This document shows, one piece after another, positions 31,941-40,799 of a stretch of 64,000 bases of DNA. Under the pieces are notes generated by a model. That model did not search any database. It was given only the letters and a program-made list of their open reading frames with translations, and was not told the DNA's origin. The DNA is from Arcanobacterium haemolyticum DSM 20595 (lineage in GTDB: Bacteria; Actinomycetota; Actinomycetes; Actinomycetales; Actinomycetaceae): the NCBI RefSeq assembly GCF_000092365.1, contig NC_014218.1, positions 496,001-560,000 of the forward strand, written 5' to 3'. The first letter of the stretch is position 1, and every line of letters starts with the position of its first letter. The translations under genes were made by a program, and so were the position numbers.

Positions 31941-32558
31941 TCAGATCGTCCGAATCAAGTAACCTGAATCCTCCGTAAAGCCGAGCTTAGAGAAGTATGC
32001 AGGATCCGCAGTTTCAGCTGGGCTGATACGAACTTCAGAAATTCCCGCCTTGGCGAACATCGTGATGTGTGTATATATGTAGCGGCCAGGGCCAAGATCA
32101 CGGAAACGAGGAGTCACATAATCAATCACGATAGAGCCAACAGATCCCTGCTGAGACATGGCAAACAATCCAACGATCTCATCCTCATGCATGATGAACT
32201 GGACGTAAGTTCCCTCCAGCTTGCTGGCGGAAAAATGAGGGTAGCTAGTTGCGATATCCGCAGCATTGCGGGAAATGAAATGCTGAACTAGAGCATCTGA
32301 CGGTGAAGCGGCAACGACGGCGTAACCACGCTCCGTCGTCGTCCCCTTACGCGAAAGGCGCGCAATCCAATACGCATCGATACCAACAATCACGCCATTC
32401 ATCGCGGCGTAAGGCCAAATTCCGAAATAAATATTGTAAATCGTTGCAATCAAGGAACCAGAAAGGTTCAGGATACGGAAGCGCCATACGCTCGGAACCC
32501 ATAGCGAAACAACCACGAGAACCGAACCAGCCCAGCCGAAAATTTCCCACCAATTCAT
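31941..32558 (-). CDS. Membrane-anchored GNAT-like protein with YgjV-type N-terminus
   Basis: A 205-residue protein in two parts. The N-terminal roughly 80 residues hold three hydrophobic segments (NWWEIFGWAGSVLVVVSLWV and following), like YgjV/inner-membrane small proteins. The C-terminal part (about 95-205) has a GNAT-like pattern: YVQFIMHEDEIVGLFAM, DYVTPRFRDLGPGRYIYTHI and YFSKLGFTEDSGYLI. The start at 32558 is set by AGGGG upstream; the longer frame is ignored. The substrate is unknown. It is divergent from an ATP-grasp gene, and the two may be functionally linked. Confidence 0.65.
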   Translation of the reverse strand: MNWWEIFGWAGSVLVVVSLWVPSVWRFRILNLSGSLIATIYNIYFGIWPYAAMNGVIVGIDAYWIARLSRKGTTTERGYAVVAASPSDALVQHFISRNAADIATSYPHFSASKLEGTYVQFIMHEDEIVGLFAMSQQGSVGSIVIDYVTPRFRDLGPGRYIYTHITMFAKAGISEVRISPAETADPAYFSKLGFTEDSGYLIRTI

Positions 32559-32717
32559 ATAAAACCCCTTGCAGATAAAACGGAAAATACCGGTATAGAA
32601 ATACTCCTCAAGTTTACCGGCAAACGTGGTGAATATGGTAACTGTCACCGAAGTAAGGCGAACTTAAAGGAGAACGGTTAGACTAGATGCGATTAGGCAT
32701 TTTTGGGAAACCTCAAG

Positions 32718-33707
32718 ATGAAAACTCTCCAAAATAGCCATAAAGAACCAAAACCTGTGAAAGAAAAGGCGGTAAGTGTGTCTGCACCAATCGTGACTCT
32801 GGCAACCTCGGAAGAACTTCCGAACCTAGATACTGACGAGCGGAACCTGCCGGACGCCCTCCGTGAACGTGGTCTAGAACCTCGTATTGCTGTCTGGAAT
32901 GATCCGTCTGTGAACTGGGAAGAAGCCGGAACGGTTATCATTCGTTCCGTCCGCGACTACGCAAAATATCGCGACGAATTCCTCCAGTGGTCTGCATCGC
33001 TCCCGCGCGTGCTCAACTCGGCTCCAACCATCGCCTGGAACTCTGACAAGCACTACCTTAAAGCCCTCGAAAAATATGGCCTGCCAACCATTCCAACCAT
33101 GTGGCTTGAACCGGAACAAGGCCTGTCCAAGCAACAAATTCACTCCCGTTTCCCAGCAGCTGGCGATTTCGTTGTGAAGCCAGCCGTGGCATCCGGTGGC
33201 CGTGGAACCGGCCGCTACTCGGCAATCGACGCTCAGCAGCGTGGCGAAGCTGTTGAACACGCCATGTATGAACTCTCCCGCGGGCGCACCGTTATGGTGC
33301 AACGCTACCTGGAAGAAATTGACCGCCAGGGAGAAACCTCGCTGGTCTACCTCAACGGCCTCCCGGCCTATCAGGTAGAGAAGGAAGCAATGCTTCACCC
33401 GCGCTTCCGTAGTGCACGTGAAGCCGGAGTGGTTGAAGAAGTTGTTCGCGCATCACACGCCACCGAAGAAACCTGGCGTTGGGGTGAACGCATCCGCAAG
33501 GCCCTGCACAGTCACATTAAAGACGTGAACGGCAAGGACGAACTGCTACTGTTCAACCGCGTAGATATTGTTCGCGGTGATGAAAGCTCCAAAGAAGAAT
33601 TCTATGTTGTAGAAATCTCCCTCATCGACGGCTCGCTCTACCTCAGCCAGAGCGAAGCTAACCTCAACATGTTCGCTGACGCCATTCAGATGCGCGTTGA
33701 CATGTGA
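32718..33707 (+). CDS. ATP-grasp family ligase of unknown substrate
   Basis: A 329-residue protein with the ATP-grasp pattern: an N-terminal pre-ATP region, FVVKPAVASGGRGTGRY (the flexible glycine-rich loop that covers ATP, about residues 150-166), MVQRYLEEIDRQGETSLVYL, and a C-terminal metal-binding stretch with VVEISLIDGSLYLS. Such proteins couple ATP to ligation of a carboxylate with an amine or thiol. The VEISLIDGSLYL end resembles ligase-like hypothetical proteins near RimK/glutathione-synthetase types. A TTG at 32703 could also be the start. No partner gene is adjacent except the divergent membrane GNAT-like gene. Confidence 0.75.
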   Translation: MKTLQNSHKEPKPVKEKAVSVSAPIVTLATSEELPNLDTDERNLPDALRERGLEPRIAVWNDPSVNWEEAGTVIIRSVRDYAKYRDEFLQWSASLPRVLNSAPTIAWNSDKHYLKALEKYGLPTIPTMWLEPEQGLSKQQIHSRFPAAGDFVVKPAVASGGRGTGRYSAIDAQQRGEAVEHAMYELSRGRTVMVQRYLEEIDRQGETSLVYLNGLPAYQVEKEAMLHPRFRSAREAGVVEEVVRASHATEETWRWGERIRKALHSHIKDVNGKDELLLFNRVDIVRGDESSKEEFYVVEISLIDGSLYLSQSEANLNMFADAIQMRVDM

Positions 33708-33902
33708 TAGAGGCGGGAGCTGTTTTTTGGGGGACTGGTTCTGGCGGGCGTGCGTGCCAAATCGTAAGAGTTGTAGGGGAAAAATTACTGCCCTTGCAAA
33801 GCCGAGCTAGTTCGTGATCGTAATCACGCACCAAATGCTCTCAAATAATTAGCGCTGGAGCAAGAAAATCTGTATAGTTTTTCTTCGTTGCAGCGCAATA
33901 AT

Positions 33903-33978
33903 GGTGGCTGTAGCTCAGTGGTAGAGCACCTGGTTGTGGTCCAGGGGGTCGCGGGTTCAAGCCCCGTCAGCCACCCCA
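33903..33978 (+). tRNA. tRNA-His(GTG)
   Basis: A cloverleaf with acceptor GTGGCTG/CAGCCAC, anticodon GTG in the loop TTGTGGT, T-loop GTTCAAG and encoded CCA. The extra G at 33903 can be the histidine-specific G-1 opposite C73. Confidence 0.95.
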
Positions 33979-33982
33979 CCAG

Positions 33983-34018
33983 ATTCCCGCGATATTTCGG
34001 TATCGCGGGAATTTTTTA
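33983..34018 (+). terminator. Terminator after tRNA-His
   Basis: ATTCCCGCGATA pairs with TATCGCGGGAAT (12 bp) with a short loop and a run of T after it: a textbook intrinsic terminator. Confidence 0.9.
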
Positions 34019-34044
34019 TGGTTAGAACTGATGGCGATCCTGAA

Positions 34045-34098
34045 TTGGATCTTGTTTTGGCCTTTACCCCCCTGGTTTTGGCCTTTACCCCTTAGTTT
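34045..34098. repeat. Short direct repeat TTTTGGCCTTTACCCC
   Basis: The 16-mer occurs twice, 25 bases apart, starting near 34052 and 34076, and a third truncated TTTTGG follows. No gene overlaps it. Its role is unknown; it could be a remnant of a mobile element end. Confidence 0.4.
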
Positions 34099-34104
34099 TG
34101 GTTC

Positions 34105-34167
34105 TAAAAAAGCGCCCTAGTGAACAGCGAGGCCATATACGGCACTCTTGATCACCAGGGCGCTTTT
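34105..34167 (-). terminator. Hairpin after orn
   Basis: AAAAAGCGCCCTAGTGA pairs with TCACCAGGGCGCTTTTT (17 bp with one mismatch) around a loop of about 28 bases, with A/T-rich ends for termination in both directions. It lies about 80 bases beyond the orn stop. Confidence 0.6.
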
Positions 34168-34248
34168 TGGTGCTGGCTTTAGATGCTGGGAAGCTTCTTC
34201 GAAGTGCGAAACCAGCAAAACCTGAGGAACTGGCAGAATCAGCGGAAA

Positions 34249-34905
34249 TTACAGGGCGTCGTGGGCGCGCTGTGCCCGATCGACTGTTAAATCAGCTTTA
34301 ATCTGTGCGGCCTTTTCCTTTGCCTCATCGGTGGAAGGCCCATCGTCTTCTGGCCAGAGCACACTGCGGTAGTAGCGCAGTTCGTCAATCGAATCGTAGA
34401 TATCACCAAGTGCCTGGTGGTTGCCGGTCTTTTCCGGGGCAGCAAAGTAGGCACGCGGGAACCAACGCTTCGCTAGTTCTTTAATCGAAGAGACGTCAAC
34501 AATCCGGTAGTGAAGGTGGTCCACCAAAGTTGGCATATCGCGAGCTAAAAATGTGCGATCAGTTCCTACAGAATTACCGCCAAGTGGAGCCTTCCGAATT
34601 TCAGGAACGAAACGTTTAATGTAATCGATGCATTGTTTTTCAGCGTCTTCGATTGTTGTTCCAGTTTCCCAGCGTTTAATCAGGCCAGTGGTGGTGTGCA
34701 TATTGCGAACGAAGGAATCCATGTTCGCAGCCGCTTCTTCAGGTGGCTTGATAACAATATCGAGTCCGTTATCAAGTGGGTTAAGCTCGGCATCTGTGAC
34801 AACGATTGCGATCTCAACGAGCGCATCCTTCTCTAGATCCAAGCCGGTCATTTCACAATCGATCCAAACGATTGGCGTATTTTGGGCAGAAAAATTACTC
34901 ACCAT
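34249..34905 (-). CDS. orn: Oligoribonuclease
   Basis: A 218-residue DEDDh exonuclease that degrades RNA of two to five nucleotides to mononucleotides and also pGpG. The ExoI motif is WIDCEMTGLD, ExoII is GNSVGTDRTFLARD, and ExoIII includes HQALGDIYDS with the catalytic histidine. The length is slightly above the usual 180-200 because of an extra C-terminal tail. No strong ribosome binding site lies before the ATG at 34905. Confidence 0.95.
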   Translation of the reverse strand: MVSNFSAQNTPIVWIDCEMTGLDLEKDALVEIAIVVTDAELNPLDNGLDIVIKPPEEAAANMDSFVRNMHTTTGLIKRWETGTTIEDAEKQCIDYIKRFVPEIRKAPLGGNSVGTDRTFLARDMPTLVDHLHYRIVDVSSIKELAKRWFPRAYFAAPEKTGNHQALGDIYDSIDELRYYRSVLWPEDDGPSTDEAKEKAAQIKADLTVDRAQRAHDAL

Positions 34906-34952
34906 CTAAGGATACCAAGCCAGACGGCGAAGCGGTTATACAGATATTTCAG

Positions 34953-35025
34953 TACCCCGATCGGGACTCGAACCCGAAACCTACAGATTAGAAGTCTGTT
35001 GCTCTATCCATTGAGCTATCGAGGC
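34953..35025 (-). tRNA. tRNA-Arg(TCT)
   Basis: A 73-base cloverleaf on the minus strand. The acceptor GCCTCGA pairs with TCGGGGT with G-U pairs, the anticodon loop CTTCTAA gives TCT (codon AGA), and the T-loop is GTTCGAG. No CCA is encoded. Confidence 0.95.
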
Positions 35026-35093
35026 GCACGCACAGAATCTTACACGAAACTTTTACTTTTACGACATCGCTTTTGTTTTAGGAGGGTCACAGA

Positions 35094-36704
35094 ATGACTT
35101 TTTTACGTGTTGATACCGAAAATATTGGTGAAATACGCTCTAATGGAAGAGTGACTTCCGACGTTTTTTCTCGCAATACTCTTGCCGACCTTGTTCAACG
35201 CACTATCGATGCCCTTCGTGATGCATCTTTACCGCTGGAGATGCCGGGTTCTTTTGCAATGGAAGAATCGCGCCGACAGTTGTTAACTCAGCTAGAGTCT
35301 CGTATTTTGCCTCATGTTCGTGCGCGGCGTTTGCCTACGGTGATTGTGTTTGGCGGTTCATCTGGCGCAGGAAAATCTACGCTTGTGAATTCGCTTGTGC
35401 GTGCCAACGTGTCTGAAGCTTCGGTATTGCGCCCAACAACGCGAGTCCCGATGGTGCTGACTCACCCCGACGATGCTTCTGCGATGGAAGATCACGCGTT
35501 GTTGCAGATGGGGGATCAGGCGTTGGTTCCTTCTGCGATTCCTGGGGTTGTGATTGTGGATGCTCCTGATTTGGATTCGATTGATGATTCGAACCGTGAG
35601 TTGTCTGCACGTTTGTTGGATGCGGCAGATTTGTGGGTTTTTGTGACGACGGCGGCGCGCTATGGTGATGCCTTAGCATGGAACACGCTCAAAGACGCTC
35701 ACAATCGGGGTATAACGTGTGCGGTTGTTCTTGACCGTGTATCTGATCGGGTGTTACAGAATGTGCGTGCGGATTTGGCACGCCGAATGCGGGATTTGGG
35801 CTTGCAGGACGCTCCTTTATTTGTTGTTCCTGATCAGGGAGCGCATGAAGGGCTATTGCCGGAAGAATGCGTGGTTGGGCTCCGATCTTGGTTGGAAACG
35901 ATTGCTGAAACTCGTATGGGGGAATCGTTGATCGAACGTACTACGCGTGCAACTCTCCCTGGTCTGCGTGGAAGCCTGTTGACTTTGGCAGATGCGCTTG
36001 AGGTGCAAGAGCATGCGCGCCAAGATTTGAAAGATAAAGCGATTGAAAGTGCGCAGGTTCCTTTGGAGAAGTTGCGTACAAACATCACTCATGGCCGCTT
36101 TGGACAAGGGGCTCCAACAGCATCTTGGCTATCGTTTGCGTCTACGGGTGGTGTTCTTGCCGGGATGGTAACGCGTTCGCGGCCTCGTTTTTTTGATCGG
36201 CACCGGGTGGCGCGTGATAACGCCACTACGGCAACGTTTGATGTGCTGTATACAGCTGTGAAGGTTGCTCTCACCCAAGCTTTGGTTACAGCAAGCCATA
36301 ATGCTGAAGATGCGTGGATGAAGGACATCGTCAATACTGAAGATCTTTTGGCGCGTGTGCGTACTGTAATGGATACGGATGCGATTGTTGAGCATGCCGC
36401 AACCGCGTGGAAGAACGATCTTTCGCAGGTGGCTGTGAAGGTTCATGATAATCCTTGGCTTTCTGAATCTGGTGTGGCGGCGTTGCTTGGCTGTGCCGCG
36501 GGTGGAATTTCAGGTGCTGTTTCTGCCGCGCGTTCAGCAGGTTTAGAAGCGCGAGTTCAAGATGTTCGAGTAGCCTTGCTGGAACGTGTGGACCAAGCGT
36601 TAACTGAATTGACGGATATTTTTGTTGATGCTGCTGATAGTGTTCACATGTCTGATGCCGCCACGTTGCGGTTGCGGGCAAGTGAATACTTGGCACATTC
36701 ATGA
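35094..36704 (+). CDS. Dynamin-like GTPase, first of a pair
   Basis: A 536-residue protein with a dynamin/YfjP-type GTPase domain. G1 is GGSSGAGKST near residue 87, a conserved threonine follows in LRPTTRVPMVLTHP, and G3 is VDAPDLDS. The G4 position reads LDRVSD, without the canonical N/TKxD, so nucleotide specificity may be relaxed. The C-terminal half is helical with a glycine-rich hydrophobic patch (ALLGCAAGGISGAVSAA) near residue 465 that may contact membrane. It has its own GGAGG site before the ATG. The next gene is a second GTPase 29 bases on, like the paired dynamin genes dynA/dynB of Streptomyces that act at division septa; that role is inferred. Confidence 0.8.
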   Translation: MTFLRVDTENIGEIRSNGRVTSDVFSRNTLADLVQRTIDALRDASLPLEMPGSFAMEESRRQLLTQLESRILPHVRARRLPTVIVFGGSSGAGKSTLVNSLVRANVSEASVLRPTTRVPMVLTHPDDASAMEDHALLQMGDQALVPSAIPGVVIVDAPDLDSIDDSNRELSARLLDAADLWVFVTTAARYGDALAWNTLKDAHNRGITCAVVLDRVSDRVLQNVRADLARRMRDLGLQDAPLFVVPDQGAHEGLLPEECVVGLRSWLETIAETRMGESLIERTTRATLPGLRGSLLTLADALEVQEHARQDLKDKAIESAQVPLEKLRTNITHGRFGQGAPTASWLSFASTGGVLAGMVTRSRPRFFDRHRVARDNATTATFDVLYTAVKVALTQALVTASHNAEDAWMKDIVNTEDLLARVRTVMDTDAIVEHAATAWKNDLSQVAVKVHDNPWLSESGVAALLGCAAGGISGAVSAARSAGLEARVQDVRVALLERVDQALTELTDIFVDAADSVHMSDAATLRLRASEYLAHS

Positions 36705-36733
36705 GGTAACGAACGAGGGAAGAAAGATACGTG

Positions 36734-38197
36734 ATGAACGAACGCCAATCACAGCGCCTGCAAGGCGCAGAAGCTGTTGCTACCCGTTTGAAGAATCTCC
36801 AAGAGGCAGTAGCTGCAGGCGGGCAGTTCTTTGATCCTTTCGTTTCTGCCCGAGCACAAGATGATCTGAGCCGTACGCAGGAACGGATGAACTTAGGCCT
36901 TGACGTGACTGTTGTTGCACTTGTGGGTGGTACTGGTTCGGGTAAATCCTCTCTGTTCAACGCGATTACAGGTTTAGAATTTGCAGATTCTGGTGATATC
37001 CGGCCCACAACGGAACGTGCAGCCGCATGTGTTTACGGGGTGGATGCTACGGCTCTCCTGGACTACCTTGCAGTTGATCATGATCGCCGGATTAACCACA
37101 CATCGGAACTTAACGAAGGTGTTTCAACTTTCGAACGGCTTGTTCTTGTTGATCTGCCAGATCATGATTCGATCGCAGTGAAGCATTCCTTGGAAGTTGC
37201 CAGACTTTTGCCGATGATTGATGTTCTTATCTGGGTACTTGATCCGCAGAAATATGCAGATCAGGTTCTTCACGCGTCCTATCTAGAACAGTTGTCCGAT
37301 CGTTCAGATGCCATGGTTGTGGTGATTAATCAGATTGATACGGTACGTAAATCGCATCGTGACCTGCTGATTAACGATGTGCGCGCATTGCTTGCCAAAG
37401 ATGGCCTACCTGATGTACCGATCGTGACCACCTCTGCGCTTCTTGGAGACGGAATAGAGGTGTTACGCGATACGATCAGGACTGCCATGGATAAGCCATC
37501 CATCGCAGCTACCACGGCAGCCGCAGAGTTGGATGCGATTGGCCGCCGTTTGCGGGTTAACGTTGGCAACGAAGAATCTGATCTCCGCGGTAAAGAACGC
37601 GATGATATGATCTCACGAATCGCTGGTGCTAGTGGTGTTGGAGCGGCCACGGAATCTATCCGTAACGCTGGCCAATCACTATTAGCTACTGCATACGTCC
37701 AACCTGAAAAGCTCGGCCAATCCATGTCTGTTGCCATCCGTGATAGCTGGATTAATACGGTGCGGCGCGGATTACCATACATTTGGCAGCAGGCAGCTGA
37801 ATCGTGCGTGGCAAGCGCCGAACGAATTCGTAACTCCACGGGAGTAGCAGTACGATCCATTGAACCTCCTCAGATCGTACGCACGAAGGCCTGGATTTTA
37901 TCCGCTATTGCTGTGCTTGTATCTGCTACAGGAATAACACTGGGTGCGATCGGGCTTCCGTACACGTCAATCGTGTGGCGCCTGGGGATGATTCTTTCCG
38001 GCTTACTTATCGGTGGCGCTCTCTACGCATACGCCACGATTGATTTACGGTGGCAAGCCGAACAACTGGCAACCCAATATGAACATGATGTACACCAAGC
38101 CCTTTCTGCTGTGGTAGACGAAGAAATGGTGGAGGCCCCTGCGGAGGTTTTAATCAAGCATAAGACCACACGCATTGCCTTGGAAACCTTCACGTGA
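36734..38197 (+). CDS. Dynamin-like GTPase with transmembrane hairpin, second of a pair
   Basis: A 487-residue GTPase. G1 is GGTGSGKSS near residue 65, switch I has the conserved RPTTERAA, G3 is VDLPDHDS and G4 is NQID. Two close transmembrane helices (about residues 380-425, IVRTKAWILSAIAVLVSATG and the next) place it in the membrane, as in DynB-type proteins. GAGGGAAG lies before the ATG at 36734; a GTG three bases upstream is also possible. With the preceding gene it probably forms a hetero-oligomeric membrane-remodelling or septum-stabilising pair. Confidence 0.8.
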   Translation: MNERQSQRLQGAEAVATRLKNLQEAVAAGGQFFDPFVSARAQDDLSRTQERMNLGLDVTVVALVGGTGSGKSSLFNAITGLEFADSGDIRPTTERAAACVYGVDATALLDYLAVDHDRRINHTSELNEGVSTFERLVLVDLPDHDSIAVKHSLEVARLLPMIDVLIWVLDPQKYADQVLHASYLEQLSDRSDAMVVVINQIDTVRKSHRDLLINDVRALLAKDGLPDVPIVTTSALLGDGIEVLRDTIRTAMDKPSIAATTAAAELDAIGRRLRVNVGNEESDLRGKERDDMISRIAGASGVGAATESIRNAGQSLLATAYVQPEKLGQSMSVAIRDSWINTVRRGLPYIWQQAAESCVASAERIRNSTGVAVRSIEPPQIVRTKAWILSAIAVLVSATGITLGAIGLPYTSIVWRLGMILSGLLIGGALYAYATIDLRWQAEQLATQYEHDVHQALSAVVDEEMVEAPAEVLIKHKTTRIALETFT

Positions 38198-38209
38198 TGT
38201 GAGAAAAGT

Positions 38210-38246
38210 TTGTCCACAAGTCACCTGAAAAACAGGGTTTTCCACA
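38210..38246 (+). promoter_or_regulatory. Two DnaA-box-like 9-mers upstream of the SSB-like gene
   Basis: TTGTCCACA (38210-38218), the form preferred in high-GC actinobacteria, and TTTTCCACA (38238-38246) lie 28 bases apart in the same orientation in the 134-base gap before the SSB-like gene. Binding by DnaA is possible but unproven. Confidence 0.4.
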
Positions 38247-38331
38247 GATTTTAAAAGCGCACTGCAACGTCGTCGTTCTCCCTCCCACAATGGAAACGTA
38301 AGGTAAAAACGTCTCTTTGAAGGGAGATACC

Positions 38332-38892
38332 ATGTCCAACGAAACAACAATTACGATCAGGGGTTTTGCAGGCGGGCAGCCAACCGTATTCACAAACTCG
38401 GTAGATAGTGAATCGGGGGAGGTAACCACACATCGCACCGCAGTGTTGCGGGTGGGCGTGACGCCGCGCTACTACGTCAAATCGCAAGGCGAGTTTCGCG
38501 ACGGCCCAACCAGCTGGTATGCGGTGCGAACGTACGGAAGTCTTGCGGCGAATGTCGCAAGTTGCGTTGGGAAGGGAACTCCGGTGCTCGTGCGTGGCAG
38601 GCTCAGTGTGCGCGAATATCAAGATAAACAGGGAATTTCGCGGTCTGAAAATGTGATTATCGCAGATAGTCTGGGAATTGATTTAAGTACCGGTACCGCC
38701 GCGTTTACGAAAGTTTCCAACGTGCCATTACCGCGAGTCCCAGGGGAGCCCACGATTTATCAGGGGCCGGTGGACGACGACGTCGAGCGTCAGTTCGCAA
38801 CTGGAGTTGACGATGAACTGACGGCGATGGATCATGAGCCAGGCGAAGAAAGCGACGATCCGGCTGGAGTGCTTGATGCGGTTATGGCGTGA
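38332..38892 (+). CDS. Single-stranded DNA-binding protein, SSB-like paralogue
   Basis: A 186-residue protein with one OB fold (about residues 1-110), including SWYAVRTYGSLAANVASCVGKG and VLVRGRLSVREY typical of SSB. The C-terminal tail is acidic but ends in DDPAGVLDAVMA and lacks the usual DDDIPF tip through which housekeeping SSB recruits partner proteins. It is therefore more likely an accessory SSB (as SsbB-type proteins in Actinobacteria) than the main one. AAGGGAG precedes the ATG at 38332, and DnaA-box-like sites lie upstream. Confidence 0.82.
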   Translation: MSNETTITIRGFAGGQPTVFTNSVDSESGEVTTHRTAVLRVGVTPRYYVKSQGEFRDGPTSWYAVRTYGSLAANVASCVGKGTPVLVRGRLSVREYQDKQGISRSENVIIADSLGIDLSTGTAAFTKVSNVPLPRVPGEPTIYQGPVDDDVERQFATGVDDELTAMDHEPGEESDDPAGVLDAVMA

Positions 38893-38985
38893 GCAAAAAG
38901 GTAGCAGAATTGTTGAGCCTAAGGGATAAAGTCGATTAAGGTTGATGGTGGTTAACCAGTTCCATTTGCTAGCTATTGGAGAAAC

Positions 38986-40668
38986 GTGGCTGAGTTTATT
39001 TACAATATGGTGCGTGCCCGCAAGAAAGTCGGGGACAAGCTGATTCTTGACGACGTTACGATGTCGTTCTACCCAGGTGCCAAGATTGGTATGGTCGGCC
39101 CTAACGGTGCCGGAAAATCCACAATCTTGAAGATTATGGCAGGGCTTGATGAACCGTCTAACGGTGAGGCACGCCTGAGCGCAGGCTACTCCGTTGGCAT
39201 TTTGATGCAGGAGCCACCACTCAACGAAGAAAAAACCGTTCTGGAAAACGTGCAGGAAGGCGTTGGAGATCTGATCTCCAAGGTTCACCGTTTCAATGAA
39301 ATCGGTATGGAAATGGCTGAACCAGATGCCGATTTCGATGCTCTCATGGAAGAAATGGGTACGCTTCAGACTGAAATCGATGCTGCCAACGGCTGGGATA
39401 TTGATGCCCAGCTAGAGCAGGCAATGGAAGCACTCCAGTGCCCGCCAGCTGACAGCCCAGTCAACGTGCTTTCCGGTGGTGAACGCCGCCGTGTTGCACT
39501 GTGTAAGCTACTTCTGGAAGCACCAGATCTGTTGCTTCTTGATGAACCTACCAACCACCTGGATGCTGAATCCGTGTTGTGGCTGGAACAGCACTTGGCT
39601 AAGTACCCAGGCGCCGTTATCGCCGTTACCCACGATCGTTACTTCCTCGATCACGTTGCTCAGTGGATTGCTGAAGTGGATCGCGGCCACCTGTACCCAT
39701 ACGAAGGCAACTACTCCACCTACTTGGAGAAGAAGCAGGAACGTTTGGAAGTTCAGGGCAAGAAGGACGCGAAGCTCAAGAAGCGCCTTGCGGAAGAACT
39801 CGATTGGGTTCGTTCGTCGGCTAAGGGCCGCCAAGCTAAGTCGAAAGCTCGTTTGGCTCGCTACGAAGAAATGGCTGCGGAAGCCGATCGCACCCGTAAG
39901 TTGGACTTCGAAGAAATCCAGATTCCACCAGGGCCACGCCTCGGTAACGTTGTGTTGGAAGCCAAGGATATTAAGAAGGGCTTCGGGGAGCGAGTGCTCA
40001 TCGATAACCTTTCCTTCACCTTGCCACGTAACGGTATTGTGGGCATTATCGGCCCGAACGGTGTTGGTAAAACAACGCTGTTTAAAACCATCGTTGGTTT
40101 GGAACCACTAGACGAAGGCAGCTTGAAGATCGGTGAAACCGTGAAGCTCTCCTACGTTGATCAGAACCGTGGCGGTATCGATCCGGAAAAGACTCTTTGG
40201 GAAGTAGTCTCTGACGGCCTCGATTACATCCAGGTTGGCAACGTTGAAATGCCGTCGCGCGCCTACGTTTCTGCGTTCGGCTTCAAGGGTGCCGATCAGC
40301 AGAAGAAGGCCGGCGTTCTTTCCGGCGGTGAACGCAACCGTTTGAACCTTGCGTTGACTCTCAAGCAAGGCGGAAACTTGATCCTTCTTGACGAACCTAC
40401 CAACGATTTGGACGTGGAAACTTTGAGCTCGCTGGAAAACGCGCTCCTTGATTTCGCCGGCTGCTCCGTGGTTATCACCCACGATCGTTGGTTCCTTGAT
40501 CGTGTGGCAACGCACATCTTGGCCTACGAAGGTACCGAAGAGAACCCATCCAACTGGTACTGGTTCGAAGGTAACTTCGAAGCATACGAAAAGAACAAGA
40601 TCGCACGTTTGGGTGAAGACGCTGCTCGCCCAGGAGCATCCACCTATCGCAAGTTGACTCGTGGCTAA
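38986..40668 (+). CDS. ettA: Energy-dependent translational throttle protein EttA (ABC-F)
   Basis: A 560-residue ABC-F ATPase with two nucleotide-binding domains and no membrane part. The Walker A motifs are GPNGAGKST and GPNGVGKTT, the signatures LSGGERRR and LSGGERNR, and the Walker B motifs LLLLDEPTNHLD and LILLDEPTNDLD. The linker with KKRLAEELDWVRSSAKGRQ is typical of EttA. It binds the ribosomal E site and gates the first elongation step according to ATP/ADP ratio. GTG start after GGAG. Confidence 0.95.
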   Translation: MAEFIYNMVRARKKVGDKLILDDVTMSFYPGAKIGMVGPNGAGKSTILKIMAGLDEPSNGEARLSAGYSVGILMQEPPLNEEKTVLENVQEGVGDLISKVHRFNEIGMEMAEPDADFDALMEEMGTLQTEIDAANGWDIDAQLEQAMEALQCPPADSPVNVLSGGERRRVALCKLLLEAPDLLLLDEPTNHLDAESVLWLEQHLAKYPGAVIAVTHDRYFLDHVAQWIAEVDRGHLYPYEGNYSTYLEKKQERLEVQGKKDAKLKKRLAEELDWVRSSAKGRQAKSKARLARYEEMAAEADRTRKLDFEEIQIPPGPRLGNVVLEAKDIKKGFGERVLIDNLSFTLPRNGIVGIIGPNGVGKTTLFKTIVGLEPLDEGSLKIGETVKLSYVDQNRGGIDPEKTLWEVVSDGLDYIQVGNVEMPSRAYVSAFGFKGADQQKKAGVLSGGERNRLNLALTLKQGGNLILLDEPTNDLDVETLSSLENALLDFAGCSVVITHDRWFLDRVATHILAYEGTEENPSNWYWFEGNFEAYEKNKIARLGEDAARPGASTYRKLTRG

Positions 40669-40720
40669 ATCATCGGCTAAGAACTGAACCGTAATTTAGA
40701 GCTAAGAAAGTTCAATAAAT

Positions 40721-40765
40721 CTGGGGAGAGCAGAGCCTCACACGCTCTGCTCTCCCCAGATACTT
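40721..40765 (+). terminator. Strong terminator after ettA
   Basis: CTGGGGAGAGCAGAGC pairs perfectly with GCTCTGCTCTCCCCAG (16 bp) around a 7-base loop, followed by ATACTTTT. Confidence 0.9.
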
Positions 40766-40799
40766 TTCCCCTGCACTGTGTGCGAGTATCATCAGCACT

